A DNA stretch of 64,000 bases from Rhizophagus irregularis (taxonomy: Eukaryota > Glomeromycota > Glomeromycetes > Glomerales > Glomeraceae): assembly GCF_026210795.1 (NCBI RefSeq), contig NC_089439.1, positions 5,022,001 through 5,086,000 on the forward strand, in the 5' to 3' direction. Positions within the stretch are counted from its first letter, which is position 1; each line of letters starts with the position of its first letter. Below the pieces are notes generated by a model that did not search any database, was not told the DNA's origin, and worked only from the letters and a program-made list of their open reading frames with translations. Position numbers and translations under genes: made by a program. Positions 1-11,860 of the stretch are shown here, in pieces.

Positions 1-475
1 GTATAAGACTTCAAGAAAGGAAAAAGGAAGAGGAAAGGTTGCGTTTATTTATACAATAATTTATACAATAACACGAAAAAAATCAAAAGAATTTCTAACA
101 CAATAACACGAAAAAAAACAAAACAAAAAATAATTTTTTATTTCAGTGTGCTTTATTTTGTATTGTTAGAATTATACAAATACGTTTATTTTTTAAAACA
201 ATAAATATAATAAAATAATCTATTTACAAAGAAATAAAATTAATAAAAAGTGGAACGAAAAACTGGTACAACTGATAAAATTTTTTTTTTCTAAATTCTA
301 TTTTTTGTTCGAAAGTATACAGGTTAAAAGTGTACAGGTTAAAATAAGGAGATCAACACATGCTCAATTAACCGATCGTGTAATATAAGAACCAATAAGA
401 ACCAATTAAACGTCAACTCACAGATCAAGCAGGCGGACAACGGGATACATTGTACCACCGTGGCTAGAACATATA

Positions 476-500
476 TAGTCCTTCGCTACGCTCCGGACTA
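476..500 (+). repeat. Hairpin TAGTCC..GGACTA, copy 1
   Basis: A six-base stem (TAGTCC with GGACTA) encloses a 13-base GC-rich loop beginning TTCGCTACG. A second copy with nearly the same loop but a different stem lies at 5107-5134. The stem differs by a compensating pair, which suggests the fold matters. Function unknown. Confidence 0.45.
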
Positions 501-599
501 ATAAAGAGGAAACTTTTTACTCTATTCGTATTGTTTATATTTATATTTATCGTTACATAAGGTTATCAGAAATGCCGTACTATATAATGAAAAAAGCTT

Positions 600-960
600 A
601 TTCGGCTCAAGCCAATCTTGGTGCGGCTTGGCACATTTAGACTACTTCGAGCTTGGCATTTTTCAAGGCTGGGCCAAGCCGAACTGACTCGAAAAAAAAA
701 ATTTTTTTACAGATCGGCCGGATAATTTAATGGACTTATTTACCCCAACCCGGTCGATCCATACAATAAATAAATAAATAAAAATTATAAAATTATAAAA
801 TTATATATAGCTCGTGAACTGGCTCATTAGCTCGTGAGCTGACTTAATCGAGTTGAACTAAAGCTCGGCTCGAAATGAGCTGCGAGCTGCGGCTTGAGCT
901 CGGACTTGACGAGCTGACTTGCAAGTAAGCTCGAGCCAGCTCGGCTCGTACGGGAGCTTT
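600..960. repeat. AGCTCG-word repeat patch
   Basis: A locally GC-rich patch with many overlapping copies of AGCTCG, GCTCGA and CGAGCT, plus GGCTTGGC/GCCAAGCC words further left (about 600-690). Many copies lie in opposite orientations, so the strand can fold on itself. It contrasts sharply with its AT-rich surroundings and looks like the inside or end of an old DNA transposon, but no boundaries or target duplications were found. Confidence 0.4.
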
Positions 961-1231
961 AGTACTATAGTATTAACCTTTTTTGATTATAAAAATTCAC
1001 AATGAAACTTATGCTTTTTCGATTGTAAAATTTGGACAATAAAAAATATTCCATTTTTGATTGTAGAATATTTTAAATAAAGCTTTATAAAATACTTTCA
1101 ATAGAATTTTATAAAAGTACTAACTAAATATGGTTTTTCATTGAAACGCCAGTGGCTAAAAAGCTAAAAAGAATATATAAAATGGCAAAACGAATATATT
1201 TTATTTTTTTTAAAAAAAAAAAGAAAATAAT

Positions 1232-1895
1232 ATGGGCAAATTAAAAAGGAGAAGAACTAAAAAGATAGAAGAAGTATGTATAAGAAAATTTTTCTTACTA
1301 AATTTAATATTTCTTTTTTTTTTTTATCAGTTATTAAGAAAAAAAAAATTCTTGTAGATTGATAATGAGATTAAAAATGCTGTGAATGAATATAAAAACG
1401 AACCCAACCGTTATGTGATGATTAGTAAAAAAATAGGTAAAGGATTTACCTCAAAACAAATTCGTCAACGGTAATTATTCATTCATTATAATGAATTTAT
1501 TTTAATGTTTTTTTAAAACCTTATTTTCGTAAAATAATTTATTCTAAAATAATTTATTCTAATTTTTGTTTTATAATTTAGTTGGTTGAGTCATCTCGAT
1601 CCAAGTAGTAAGTAAATTTTACATAATTAAAGTTTTCTTAATTTATTTTAATTGATTGTAACTTGATTAAAAATTTTCTTTTTTAGTTTGTCACGAGGAA
1701 CTCAACGAGGATGAAAAAAATTACATTATCGAATGGGTTAAAGATTATAAAAATAACAATTCATCTGATAAAATTTGCTGGACAAAATTAATTTCAGAGA
1801 TGAACAGTAAATTCGGTAAATTGCGATCGGAAAATAAGGTAAAAAATTTTTATTACTTAAAAGAAAGGCAAAAAAAGACAACTACTTTCGAATGA
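1232..1895 (+). CDS. Two-repeat Myb-like protein, copy 1
   Basis: Likely a nuclear DNA-binding protein of the R2R3 Myb type. Four exons are read: 1232-1273 (start MGKLKRRRTK), 1358-about 1470, about 1582-1607 and 1687-1895. The first repeat ends in KQIRQRWLSHLDP, which closely matches the end of Myb repeat R2 (KQCRERWHNHLNP in c-Myb). The second repeat contains W-T-K-L and ends in the recognition-helix-like SENKVKNFYYLKERQ. An intron splits the codon before the conserved Trp and another follows LDP, the same positions as in sister copies at 9406, 41154 and 43078. The conceptual protein is only about 125 residues, with no activation domain visible. The start was chosen as the ATG giving the MGK-type N terminus shared with the 43078 gene. 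Targets unknown. Confidence 0.72.
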
Positions 1896-2127
1896 TCTTC
1901 CCGAAGAAGCGTATATTATACACATAATTATAATAGTTGTGTACTTTTTTCGATGAAGGGTATAGAATAAAGTTCGTCTGTCTAAATTATAAGAAATTTC
2001 ATTTTATGTGATACGTTTTTGAAGCAATGTAATAAAGTAATTGATTTGTTATATTAAGAATATAGTTTTACTAGGTCTAAGCGTTGATAATCCATAAATC
2101 TTTTGTTGTCACTTTCATTTTTTGATT

Positions 2128-2195
2128 GAAGTTGTTCGCTATGGAACCGCCGTTCTGGAAACAGTTATTGATTCTGGAGCAGATCACATAATAAT
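2128..2195 (+). mobile_element. Possible fossil of a retropepsin-like region
   Basis: A very short stretch resembles the region around the DSG active site of retroviral-type aspartic proteases, as found in LTR retroelements. Nothing else of such an element (LTRs, capsid, polymerase) is visible nearby. If real it is an old, broken fragment. The match is short and could be chance. Confidence 0.25.
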
Positions 2196-2653
2196 ATAAA
2201 AAAAAAAAAGAAAAATAAATATACTTGTTTTTGCCCTTACTTTAAAATTGATATAAAGACCCAACGTAAATAATGGCGGTTGTTATTTATAATTTCATGG
2301 ATGAAATTTAATTAAGCATGATTTTTTATTTTATATTCTGAAAGAAAAGTGAAAATTTCATATATTTTGTTATTTACTTGATATAGCCACCTTCTGCATC
2401 AGGATTGTTTACTTGTGGTCAGCTAGAAAAATATTGGTCTAAAAGGTCGGTCGCGTAATCAAATGCAAGCAGATCTAGCCAACCAAATTAAAACTCAACC
2501 AACCGAAAAATGGAAATGAACAGGCATAATATCAACCTTGGTACTTGGGTATGATTAATTCGAGTTTATACCAATGACTAATACTATCACGTCAGATACC
2601 AGGTCTAAAGCGGACAGATTTTGCCGGAATTACGGCATTAAGAAATTAATTGC

Positions 2654-2727
2654 GTGACAAATAGGTTTTACTAAATACTAACCGAAAAAATTCAAGTCCT
2701 CTGAATACTTAGTAAAATATTCGTCAC
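2654..2727. repeat. Imperfect 74-base palindrome
   Basis: Inverted arms of about 24 bases beginning GTGACAAATA and ending TATTCGTCAC flank a 25-base centre. The arms differ by a few substitutions. It looks like a solo MITE or foldback remnant; no target duplication was identified. Confidence 0.45.
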
Positions 2728-3099
2728 ACGCCCATTTTATTAAGACCACGTGATTCTGCCACGCTTCCCATAAAAAGAAATGTTTATACTTTTCGATTAA
2801 TCACGTGCGACTGCATAACGACCTCATCTGATAGGTTAAGAAATGTTACACGATTTGTTAGTTCTAGGACTATCATTTATTTCACCATAAGAAATTTAGT
2901 TTAAATACAGCATGACATTTGACTAACGTTTTAAAATAAATAAAATTTTAGCTGAGCTTTATTATTGTATACATTTATAAAGAAAAACACATCCAAGCAA
3001 CAACTTGTAAAGGTTTTATAATAAGTATTTATGAATAACAGAAATCACTAAAAACGTTATGAATCAAAAATATTGTAGAAAGAAAACGAATAAGGCAGT

Positions 3100-3655
3100 T
3101 CTTAGCAAAGTACTGATTGAGTACACCGTTATAATCCGTATCTTGCATACTGTCAGAAATGGTCCCAATCGAAGTTGTATTTGAATACATTTGGAAGGTA
3201 GATTGAGTACTTGTAGACTTGTAGCAGTATCGAAAGATTGTTGTTGAACAGGTTGTTGAACTCGTTGCTAAATCAAAGACTGTACATTATAATGGTATGG
3301 AAACTGATAATCAAGAATATGAGATAAATCAATGCCATTATTTAAGAGTCAAATATTTTCTGATGGATGTATGTAACACGATAGACACGAGTATCATTTG
3401 GTAAATGAGTATAAAATTCAAATGTGGTGTTTTGAAAAATAGATTTTGCGGTATAGTTGTACTAATAGTATTAATATTAATATTCAAAGTGTTTAAATTC
3501 ATATTAGATATTCCTGCATTGTTAATTAAATTATGTTGAACATTATCATTGCCATTATCAAGAATTTGTAAAGGTGCGAAATCATTCTCGGCCTGATTTA
3601 TTGGTGAACCAGAATATGCTTGTGTAGTATTATTGTTTGAATTCATGTTTACCAA
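3100..3655 (-). pseudogene. Decayed Asn/Gln-rich protein gene
   Basis: The minus strand opens with an Asn-rich segment (start MVNMNSNNNTTQ at 3655) and stays open to 3338. Below that, coding-like sequence continues in other frames, including a Gln-rich stretch near 3230-3250 (QQPVQQQSF). The frames do not connect through plausible introns, so I read it as a broken gene. The low-complexity Asn/Gln character would suit a transcription-factor tail, but no DNA-binding domain is seen and I do not recognise the family. Confidence 0.3.
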
Positions 3656-4135
3656 AATGATACAGAATAGATTTTTAATAGAATGTTTTTATCTAAATTT
3701 TTTTCTATCATTTTTATGATTTTATCTAAGTTCTTTTCTTCTGTCATTTTTATTTTATGCTTTTATCTAAATTTTTATATAAATAAATAAATATTTGTAT
3801 TCATAAAAAATAAAGTATCTTTTTACGTATATCGATCATATATTAATTTGAGTTCCCAGAAACCCTTACGAGAAGCGTGGCTATAAAAAAAAAGAAAAAA
3901 AATATATATATATCAAATAGACAGTATAATTCATTAAATACTATTGAAAAAAATTTTAGTTATATATAAAAAAAAATTCAAATGTTTAATCATTGAAATT
4001 TCAATTTCTTAACAGTTAAATTTTTTCACTATTAATAATTCTGTTGTAACACGTCACGTTAGAAAAAATTTAACTATACTACTAATGGGCTATCTCTAAC
4101 CTAATATAACTGTAATGACCCGTGACCGTGACCGC

Positions 4136-4162
4136 ATGACCCGACCTGACGGGTCGGGTCAT
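4136..4162. repeat. Perfect hairpin with GGGTCGGGTC arm
   Basis: Eleven-base perfect arms (ATGACCCGACC with GGTCGGGTCAT) around a five-base loop. The GC-rich GACCC words stand out from the AT-rich background. Possibly the tip of a foldback element; no wider structure was found. Confidence 0.5.
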
Positions 4163-5106
4163 ATATTTCCTTGTGACTCTGTATTTAAAAAATTATAATA
4201 TCGGCTTAACATTGTAGCTGGCTATTAGTAAAAATACATAGTAAAATAAAGATACAAGAACATAACAACTAGAACCAATAATCAAATTAAACTGTGTATT
4301 TAAAACTTTATTAATTTCTTCATTAAATATTAATATTAACTTAACTAGTAATTTGTGATCAATTGCTAACCTTATCATGTAGGCTTTTAGGTTTTAATTA
4401 AAATTTTGAATTTTATATTAATTGAATTGCTAAAACTCACGAATTTTCTCCAAATCCGATCCGAGTTGACCCGGTAGGAGCACTAAATAAATTATTATTT
4501 TATTCATTAGTATAAAAATCTTTTAAATTTCTTCCATTATTTTCTAAGAATTTTATTAATAATTCATTTCTTAGAATAATTCAATAATTTTTTATAATTT
4601 TAGTTAAAAAGTAATATATTGTAATTTTTTTCGAAATCTTCAAAATAATTATTATTAAAAATGCTAACATAATTTCTTTTAATTTGTGAGTTTAATATTT
4701 CCTCCATAAATAAGTAAGTTGTCTAAGATATTAGAAATTTTTCTAATAAAATTAAGCCTTTCAAATATTTATTACTAACATGTAATATTTCCAATTTCTT
4801 TAATTTCTTTAAATTTTTCTGTGCAGAAATTAAATCCATTAATCCATTTGAAATATTTTTCTAGTATTTTTTTAACTTCAATTTGATGTTTCAAAAACTC
4901 GACTCAATCGTCTTTTGAATAGTACAAGTCGATCCCTGTGAAGCAACATTAGCAGTTTAACACTAAGAATATTTATTTACTAGGAAACGGAAACCGTAGC
5001 AAAAAAAGACGAACCTAAAATTTGCGATTTCATTGGATGACGTCACGTGAGGGACAGAGAATTCACGTGATTGATAATTTTTCATAAGTGCGTAGACATA
5101 CAGTAT

Positions 5107-5134
5107 ATTGTCCTTCGCTTCGTCTCCGGACAAT
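5107..5134 (+). repeat. Hairpin ATTGTCC..GGACAAT, copy 2
   Basis: A seven-base stem encloses a 14-base loop beginning TTCGCTTCG, closely related to the hairpin at 476-500. Compared with that copy, the A-T pair at the second stem position is T-A, so the pairing is kept by a double change. Confidence 0.5.
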
Positions 5135-5515
5135 TAATCGAGTGTTTGTAAATTTTTAACTACGAATATAATTATTTTATTTTAAAAGAACGATTTCACG
5201 ACGGTTCTTGTCAAGTAAAAATTGTTAATATATAGAACATATATAATATAAAATTTAATTAATTTATAAACCTAAAATACACATATTTAAGTGAGGGAAA
5301 TACTACCGGGTAGAATATTTATTTGAATAATTTCTAATATTCGTATACCCAACATCGATTTGATTTCATAAATTATAATTGAAGTAACCAAATGATCATT
5401 AGATTTACAAAATTTACTCATATACTTATCATGTATTTTATGAATTTTGAATAATAAGTGATCGAATATTTACAGTAATTACACTAATGGAACATGTAGT
5501 TTAGAATAATAAAAA

Positions 5516-6406
<891 letters not shown>

Positions 6407-6576
6407 TTCGTTCGTCAGAAAAAAAAAAGAATAAAATAAAAAATAAAAAATAAGGTTATCTTTAAATGCCTATTTACGCCAAAGTACTTCTATTCTTGTT
6501 GTCACGAGTATCTGCTTTTAAATGTGATGATCATATGAATTTTAACCTTTTATAATTAGTAATTTTTTTACGAGTA

Positions 6577-6893
6577 TTAGTATAGTATGATTTTGTAAGT
6601 TATGTATGTATGATTTTTTATGGTACATATAGTATATACTTATCACGGTATAAAATAATATGTATGTATGATAGTATGATTTAAATTTTTTGATTACGAT
6701 TACGTACAAATAACACATAATAATACGAAGTTTGATCAACAGTTACAATTATGTAATTATTCTTTCCCTAATTATAAATTTAAAATAATTACATCAATTA
6801 AAATATTAAATAATTAATAAATGGAAGCAATCAAAGTAGTACGTACGATTTAAAATCATACGTACTAACAAAAAACAAATCATACTATACTAA
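6577..6893. mobile_element. MITE with ~50-base imperfect inverted ends
   Basis: The outer 19 bases read TTAGTATAGTATGATTTTG on the left and nearly the same in reverse complement on the right; similarity extends about 50 bases inward. A smaller palindrome (AGTACGTACGATTT paired to its reverse complement, 6839-6867) sits inside the right arm. It has no coding capacity. The superfamily is unknown because no clear target duplication was found. Confidence 0.5.
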
Positions 6894-7546
6894 GATCAGA
6901 TACACCGTTTTGTACATACAACTAAATTATATATCGCTTGTCTTTGATGCTGCGCCGCATTTTCGAGATACCATACGGTTTTTTGCCTAATAAATGTTAC
7001 GAAATTTAATTAATTTTTGTGGGTAAAATTTGTATAATTATATAAAATTAGTTAGTTTATGATAGTTATAAACCGCTAATGATTGCATCAACTGTATTTT
7101 GATTAATTTAACTGATTCCAACCTAAAAAAGAAAAAATCAATAATCAAAACTGATCGAATTCTTTACAAAATTTCTGTTTGGGAATTGACATAAGAAATT
7201 GCTAGAATAAGTATAACCCTTCAGCAGGCCTTTACTAGTTAAATTATATAAAAAAAAAATATTTATTAAGCCTAACAGTTATTCACACAAAGTGACCTCG
7301 TAACTGCAGCATTATCGTGCCTTACATGTAATATGATCAGTGAAATTTCTGAGCGTAATCAATTCAACATTTTACTAATTGCCAAGATTTATATTATCAT
7401 ATTTTCAATAGTTGTTTAAGTGATTCTGAAAACAGCTAATTATTAAACTCAAACTATTCTCAAAATTGTAAATACTAATTCAAATTGGAATTATTAAAGA
7501 CTACACTTATTTTAAGTAGACTACATGATGCATTTTTATAAATAGT
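6894..7546. other. Gene-free AT-rich stretch
   Basis: Nothing recognisable on either strand; homopolymer-rich and without sizeable ORFs. Confidence 0.5.
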
Positions 7547-7843
7547 TTATTTGTCCAATAAATCGTCTGCAGATCCTACTTTAACATTAATCACATGATT
7601 GATTTCGTCTTGTGATATTTTTTTCTCTTGAATTATAGCGATTACGTCAACCTTGACATTGATAATCTTTAAGATGTATCTACAAAATTGTATGTTTTTT
7701 TCAGTTTGTTTGATAATACACTGCACCTTGAAGGTATCATTTTTGTTTATGTTGATTGGTGTAAATTCGGTTTCATCCATTTCCGTATCGACCTGATCTT
7801 CGATGATCGTCAGTGATTGCCTCGTGGGATTTTTTTGCTTCAT
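7547..7843 (-). CDS. Hypothetical 98-residue ORF
   Basis: An open frame starting MKQKNPTRQSLTIIEDQ and ending GSADDLLDK. It is acidic and has normal amino-acid composition, unlike the low-complexity ORFs nearby, so it may be a real exon. I do not recognise the family. The ORF at 8000-8239, upstream on the same strand, has similar composition and could be another exon of the same gene, but I found no convincing splice path. It may also be a fragment. Confidence 0.3.
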   Translation of the reverse strand: MKQKNPTRQSLTIIEDQVDTEMDETEFTPININKNDTFKVQCIIKQTEKNIQFCRYILKIINVKVDVIAIIQEKKISQDEINHVINVKVGSADDLLDK

Positions 7844-7999
7844 TATTCAACGCGTCAGGTGATTGCGCCGGCTTAACAGGTAGGAAAACCGGTGATGTAG
7901 CCTGAATAAGCCTGGCCTAATAAATGATTGGTATTCTTTTTTCCCATTATCATATTTCGGGGGAGAATTGATTTCAGTTTTTCAGTTGCTGCGGAATTT

Positions 8000-8239
8000 T
8001 CAAGACATCAAGAAGTTGGTAATTATGAACCAACCTAAAAGGCACTTCTTGAGTTTGTTGTTGCGATCTTTGTTACCCACAGGGGTACGCCCTTGAGACT
8101 GGAACTTTTTCTTTACGTCACATTTTTCTTTCTTAATACTTGAATAGTTTTTAACCGTTTGAAACTTGGCGTCATTATCGTCAGTGTTATTCGAACTTCC
8201 AGCTAGAGCATTACTTGTCGTAAAGTCAATACCTTCCAT
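8000..8239 (-). CDS. Hypothetical ORF, Lys/Ser/Asn-rich
   Basis: A 79-residue frame starting MEGIDFTTSNALAGSSNN, followed by a charged stretch (KKEKCDVKKKFQSQ) and a hydrophobic end that may already be intron. Composition suggests a disordered, possibly nuclear protein. No family recognised. It lies just upstream of the 7547-7843 ORF on the same strand, and the two may form one gene. Confidence 0.28.
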   Translation of the reverse strand: MEGIDFTTSNALAGSSNNTDDNDAKFQTVKNYSSIKKEKCDVKKKFQSQGRTPVGNKDRNNKLKKCLLGWFIITNFLMS

Positions 8240-8856
8240 CTAATAAGCTTATTAAATCACCATTGGGCCATTCCAACTTGTATGTTTAACGTACCCACCC
8301 CCTCTCTTCTTTTTAAAAATCTAAATCTAATAAACTAAAGTAATAAGTGCCCCCTTTAAATTTAAATTACGATTTTCTGAATTTTTCTTAAATTTCCCGA
8401 ATTTTCTCAAAAACTTCAAAAGACTTATTATGTTTATTTCATTTAGTTTGTTTAATGAAAATCCTCCTCCCCCTCAAACTTTTCAGAAAATCTGGACATT
8501 AAACAAACAAATGGCCTTAACGTTAATGGTTAATATTAAAAATAACATTAATTCGTCAACTGCAAAAGATCTGCAGAAAATGGGAATCTGGCGTGGCGTC
8601 AAAATAAAAAGTAAAAAATTGAAAATATTATTGTAAAAAACAAAACTATTTGAAACTTTGGGATAAATATTATGTCATTATTTATTATTTAATTAACATA
8701 TTATAATAAAGCCATTTTTATATATTATATTATATATTTATATATTATATATAAAAAACTTCTTCCCCGTCATTACATGAACCATAAAATTGTTAAAGAA
8801 ATTATTGTCATTTTATGACTTTATTTTTAATAAATTTTTATAAAAAACATTTTATC
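8240..8856. other. Gene-free stretch
   Basis: A weak plus-strand ORF at 8430-8636 has no recognisable domain and is not supported. Nothing else seen. Confidence 0.4.
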
Positions 8857-9253
8857 ATGTCCGCCTCTGGAAGGACGACTCGTAGCGCTACTAAACAAGG
8901 AACGATTGATACGGGAACAGGGGATACTATGGCAGTAAAATACAAAAAACAATCGCACAATCATAAAATTTCAAATTTACAATTAGAAATATAACATTTA
9001 CCTTAATAACATTTCCTACATACTGAAATAAAGTTAATTCGGTATACGTGACACTAAAAAAAAGAAAAAAATGCTAACACAATCTTTATCTAAATTAAAT
9101 ATTACTCACACCCCGAATTCATCAGAATTATTTGATCATTCGCATAATTTTATCTATTACATACTTAGAGATCTTATCAACACAAGTGACTCAGTTCATA
9201 GTGAAAAAATTTATATACATATTAATGAGCTCTATTTTTATTTACCACGATAA
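8857..9253 (+). CDS. Possible small gene of two short ORFs
   Basis: The first ORF (8857-8994, 45 codons) starts MSASGRTTRSATKQGT and is basic and Ser/Thr-rich, as in chromatin-associated tails. The second (9071-9253, 60 codons) starts MLTQSLSKLNITHTPNS. No intron linking them has a good acceptor, so they may be unrelated or a fragment. Normal codon composition is the main reason to list them. No function is proposed. Confidence 0.22.
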
Positions 9254-9405
9254 CTGCTTAGAATTATAGGTAATATTTTTAATTTGAAAATATTCATAAT
9301 TGTTGACGATATAAAACATTCTTTATTTTCAAATAAAAAAAAATTTAATATAAAAAAAAACATGAAAAAATAAAAAGTAAAATAAATCTATTGTAAATAC
9401 ATTAA

Positions 9406-10311
9406 TTAATAATCGTCGTTTTTATCATTCAAGAGATACCTAATTCTATGTTTTTCTTTTTCATCTTCTATTACATTAACTTCATGTCTTCTAACTTTAA
9501 CCAATCGACTATTACGCCTTTTGTTAGAGTTCCAAATGTTTTTGAGACAGTTTCTCGCGCGGAATTTGCCAAATTCCGCTTCCATCATAGGTTGCAAATC
9601 TCTCCACGGAATCATATAATTATTTGCTTCTTTAGCTTCTTGAACACTAGCCCACTTATAGATATAATCTTTCTCTTCTGGAGAAAAAAGTGAACGATCA
9701 ACTAAATAATTAAGATAAAAAGTTCAATTTAATTCTTAAATAAAAACAGAAATAAACAGTAATTTTAAACTTACGGCGCGGATCAAGTATGTTCCAATAA
9801 CTAAAAATTATAAGAAATTAAAATTTTTTTTTCCTTTAATAAAATAATAATTAATAATAAAGACGAGTTGTTAACTTACTAATGACAAATGGATTTTGCT
9901 ATATAACGATTATTTAATTTTTTGGCCAATTGTACAAAAGGATTTTTAATAGCTCTTCCCTGTTTTTTCCACTCATCCATATAATCTCTTATAATTCTTT
10001 TACTCTAAGAAATAAAATTCAATTAACTTTTTATAAAATTTCATTAAATATATAATTTATTTTTAACATACGTCTTCATCTATTGTTTTATGTATACTAT
10101 ACTTGGTTTTTTTATTAAACTTCCAATAGTCGTATCCGCTCCTATCTTCAAGAATAGGATGTTCAGTTTTAATTTTATTCCTATCTTCAAGTCTAGCTTC
10201 ACGTCTTTTCCTAGCATCATTAATAGGAAGTTCAAATTTAACCCTATTCCTAGGATTCCGAATGCTTTTGAGAGTATTTTGTGAGCGGAATTTACCAGAT
10301 TTTTTCCCCAT
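9406..10311 (-). CDS. Two-repeat Myb-like protein, copy 2
   Basis: Same family as the gene at 1232. Exons on the minus strand: 10072-10311, about 9881-10004, a short third exon near 9780-9803, and a last exon from about 9700 to 9406. The first Myb-like repeat contains NPFVQLAKKLNNRY and ends in YWNILDPR. The second contains EEKDYIYKWASV, a W-R-D-L segment and ends in ARNCLKNIWNSNKRR. The tail is highly charged and ends NDKNDDY. The first exon is odd: its start (SGKFRSQNTLKSIRNPRNR) itself looks like the recognition helix of another Myb copy. The annotated start may therefore lie inside the decayed tail of an upstream duplicate, and the true start may be further in. Conceptual length about 230 residues. 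Likely nuclear. Confidence 0.65.
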
Positions 10312-10339
10312 TTTAGATTGAAAAGACGCTCAGTCATGG

Positions 10340-11860
10340 ACGGAAATGATCTTTATTTCATCCTATTTATATATTATTACGGTTAAGTCTGCGCCATATC
10401 AAAAAAAGAGATATTATTTAATACTTTCATAATCAATCTTATTCAAACGTCTTAAAAAGAAACGACAAAACTTTGCATTGTAAATACTAGTTATTACTTT
10501 TTAAAATAAAATTTGGACAAGACCTTTTAACCGTAGTTACAAAAGGAAAGAAAGAAAAAATAAAAGTTTAACCGTAATTAAAAATAAAACGGAGATAGAA
10601 AGAATGATGGATTAAAAATTCTTATAATAGTAAAAAAATAAAACCGATTTTTTTTTTTTACATTGCGAATAATTATGACCTTTTTTAATTATTTGAATTT
10701 GAACAATAAAAATTTTCCTTTTTTTTGATTGGTAAAATCAATTAACCGAAATAATCACGTAAACGATCTTTTTTTTCAAGTATAATAAATTGCATATATG
10801 TTTGAATGTTTGAATTTACTTACAATATAAAAGGAAGTTTCTTAAAGCATAAAATAATTATGGCAATAATTAATTTTTTAAAAACTATAACCTTTTTGTT
10901 TTCTTGTTTTATTACCAATTAAAAATTTCATTTGAACCTTTGGGAATGAAAAATGCTCCATTTTTAGGAATGATCGGTAAATACTTCTCACACGTGACTA
11001 ATATAATTTGTCACAGGAAGTGTTCTTTTCAATATGAAAGATCCTATTTGTCACCTTTATATTTGTCGCATGGATAATTCCAAAAATCACGTGGACTGAA
11101 AATTTATTGGTGATACTGGGTAAATCCTTTATAGCCAGAAATGACGTAATTTAAATTTTAGCCCTATGTCATCATTAAAGGTCAACTTTTCTTGTTTAAT
11201 TGTAATTATCTAATTGACAACATAACAGTTATTAATTATTTATTAATAAAAAAAAAAATCAAAAAATGAGATTGGATCTTTGAATTCGCTTGTCTTTTGT
11301 TATTTCGCATCTTTTTTTTTATCTGACAACGTTATTAACACACTCTTTTTTTAGGAACACTGAACTTCGGTATGTCTTTTTTTTTGTTTGAAAATATTAT
11401 TATTGTGTTTTTTTCTCTCTTTTTTTTAGGAGCTTTTTCTGAATTTTATTCACTATCTACTTTCGATCCGGATAGAAACCGTTATCTGGATAAACTAAAA
11501 AAAATCATCCTGCCGGATTATCCGTCTTAGCCTCTTGGCTATACGTCCCAAATCTGGACAGAATATATATATAAATTCTTTCTTGTAATCTTGAATTGCA
11601 TCACTATATCAGTAATATCACCATATAACGTGATACATGAAAGATTTGCTTCGCAAAGATGACTTTAAGTTATATTTTTATTTTTTAATTAAATCTATAA
11701 TATTAATTATAATTTAATGATATTATATACTTTGTTAAGTATAATGATGAAAATCTTATATTATACAAAATATCTAAAAATTTTATAAAATAAAAAAAAA
11801 TAATTAAAACAATAGAATGTTCAAATGTTCGTTGTTTTTCGAATATGACTAGAAAGTAAA
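10340..11860. other. Gene-free stretch with scattered repeat words
   Basis: No intact gene. CACGTG occurs near 10991 and 11088. Around 11110 is a copy of the word GGTGATACTGGG, also present at the right end of the element at 26980-27434. A short coding-like run on the plus strand near 11440-11530 (FDPDRNRYLDKLKKI) may be a gene remnant but is too short to name. Confidence 0.4.

Larger units (their letters stand above)
1..1231. other. Gene-free AT-rich stretch
   Basis: No coding region is recognisable. It holds homopolymer runs, a short hairpin at 476-500 and a GC-richer patch of AGCTCG-type words around 600-960, listed separately. The last 100 bases probably carry the promoter of the Myb-like gene that starts at 1232, but no clear TATA box stands out. 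Confidence 0.5.
1896..3099. other. Gene-free stretch with small repeats
   Basis: No host gene recognised. It contains a short retropepsin-like fossil (2128-2195) and a palindrome (2654-2727). CACGTG occurs near 2748 and 2801. Confidence 0.4.
3656..5482. other. AT-rich gene-free stretch
   Basis: About 1.8 kb with no convincing coding potential on either strand; short ORFs here are low-complexity. It contains the hairpins at 4136-4162 and 5107-5134 and two CACGTG sites near 5044 and 5063. Confidence 0.5.

Noticed and set aside
9448-9693. Plus-strand ORF
   Set aside because: It is the antisense shadow of the last exon of Myb copy 2.
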